Shown in pieces: positions 63,347 to 64,000 of a stretch of 64,000 bases of DNA. The notes under the pieces are model-generated. The model did not search any database and had not been told where the DNA came from. It saw only the letters and a program-made list of their open reading frames with translations. A program made the translations under genes and the position numbers. The first letter of the stretch is position 1; every line of letters starts with the position of its first letter. The stretch is from a virus. The stretch lies in IMG/VR virus record IMGVR_UViG_3300047445_000186, positions 193,829-257,828 of that record. One strand, 5' to 3'.

Positions 63347-63971
63347 CTGCTGGTTTTTTAGCTGGAGCTTCGATCACAGGTGGCTGATCGAAGTAGTCCA
63401 CAACCTGGTCAATCAGGCCGAACTTCTTGCATTCTGCCGGAGTGAGATAGCGATCAGATGGCGCGAACAAGATATCGCGGATCTGCTTCTCAGTCATGGT
63501 AGTGTGATTCAGGAAGTGCCTAATGAAGCGGCGCTCGAGCATCAGATTCGATTCATGCGCTGCGACCAACTCATGCATCTTGCCGTACGTCTGGCCGGCG
63601 AATTGATGCGCCATCACTTCGGTGTTCTTCGTCATCGTGCGAAGACCCTTGTATCCGGCTGACACGAGAAGAACGCCCATCGACATCACAGCACCGATAC
63701 CGACCGTTGCGATCGGGAGGCGTGATGTCTCCATCAAGTCAATCACTGCGAAACCTTCGGTGCAATCGCCACCAACGGAGTTCACGAACATCGTGAGCGG
63801 CATGATTTCACCCTGTGAAGTCAGATTCGACTTCAAGATGAAATCACATGCAGCGTGCGATGTATCAACATCGACTTCGCCGAAGAACATGTGGCAACCC
63901 ATCGACTCAAGGCTGCTCATGTCGTATCCGAGACCGCCTCCATCAAGAAGGGCTTCAGAGATTTTACGCAT
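63312..63971 (-). CDS. ClpP-like serine protease
   Basis: 219 residues from MRKISEALL at 63,971 (AGGAG with 6-nt spacing). Catalytic triad: Ser97 in IGAVMSMGVLLVSAG, His122 in EVMAHQF, Asp173 in SDRYLTPAECKKFGLID. Standard ClpP size with a Lys/Pro/Ala-rich C-terminal tail. Phage ClpP proteins may take over host ClpX/A unfoldases or act alone. Possible relation to the AAA ATPase at 20,582 is unproven. The window edge (AATACTTG on the minus strand) may be part of its late promoter. Confidence 0.9.
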   Translation of the reverse strand: MRKISEALLDGGGLGYDMSSLESMGCHMFFGEVDVDTSHAACDFILKSNLTSQGEIMPLTMFVNSVGGDCTEGFAVIDLMETSRLPIATVGIGAVMSMGVLLVSAGYKGLRTMTKNTEVMAHQFAGQTYGKMHELVAAHESNLMLERRFIRHFLNHTTMTEKQIRDILFAPSDRYLTPAECKKFGLIDQVVDYFDQPPVIEAPAKKPAAKKRKSPSSAK

Positions 63972-64000
63972 GATGAACTCCTGTATCTCGAACAAGTATT

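Noticed and set aside
63312-63971. ClpP-like gene as the prohead protease
   Set aside because: T4-type prohead cleavage after L/I-x-E is done by a gp21-type protease; the ClpP triad alone does not support that role.

Overview
This window looks like part of a large tailed double-stranded DNA phage with T4-like (Straboviridae-type) gene content, infecting a Gram-negative host. The evidence is T4-family proteins (both type II topoisomerase subunits, an Rnl1-like RNA ligase, a DNA beta-glucosyltransferase homologue, a dCMP-hydroxymethylase-like enzyme, thymidylate synthase, PhoH, ClpP), a T4-type late promoter core (TAAATA) in front of structural genes, very tight packing with ATGA overlaps, and fibre genes ending in S74 intramolecular chaperones. 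Base composition looks moderately GC-rich. A lipoprotein and a Rap1a/Tai-like periplasmic protein point to a Gram-negative host; the species cannot be named from the sequence alone.

Layout. 1-13,542 (minus strand) is a late fibre/adhesin block: two glycine-rich adhesins, two S74 fibres, three tandem C1q-like proteins, a LamG-type fibre with 46-residue repeats, and a further fibre. A third S74 fibre lies at 14,927-16,771. Between them is a late-promoted nucleotidyltransferase with a T4-type prohead-cleavage signal. From 16,882 to about 62,000 nearly everything is on the plus strand: short operons of metabolic, replication, RNA-repair and small unknown proteins, broken by single late-promoted genes (2OG oxygenase plus SDR at 28-29 kb; 39.4 kb; 52.6 kb; 55.5-57 kb; 59.5 kb). 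PhoH and ClpP, on the minus strand, close the window.

How the genes fit together. (1) DNA modification: a TS-family enzyme with Asp at the base-specificity position (dCMP hydroxymethylase-like), a true thymidylate synthase, two nucleotide kinases and a T4 beta-GT homologue together imply glycosylated 5-hydroxymethylcytosine DNA. A neighbouring cassette of arabinose-5-phosphate-isomerase-like protein plus a fused sugar nucleotidyltransferase/kinase could supply an unusual activated sugar. (2) RNA repair: Rnl1-like ligase, a KptA/Tpt1 2'-phosphotransferase and a macro-domain protein. (3) Replication and repair: topoisomerase II, XPD/DinG-like and UvrD-like helicases, Fpg/Nei and possible UDG-like proteins. 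(4) Host takeover and chaperones: two DnaJ proteins, AAA ATPase, ClpP, YqeY-like and L7/L12-CTD-like proteins.

Regulation is the most unusual part. Many early/middle operons start with a TACAAT/TAGAAT -10 element just 5-7 nt before the ATG, implying leaderless mRNAs. A GTTAC box sits exactly 20 nt upstream of the -10 in five of these promoters, and inverted repeats flank the -10 in most. Several late genes also place TAAATA only 4-5 nt before ATG. No gene-free stretch exceeds 300 nt; I saw no tRNA genes, IS elements or CRISPR arrays.
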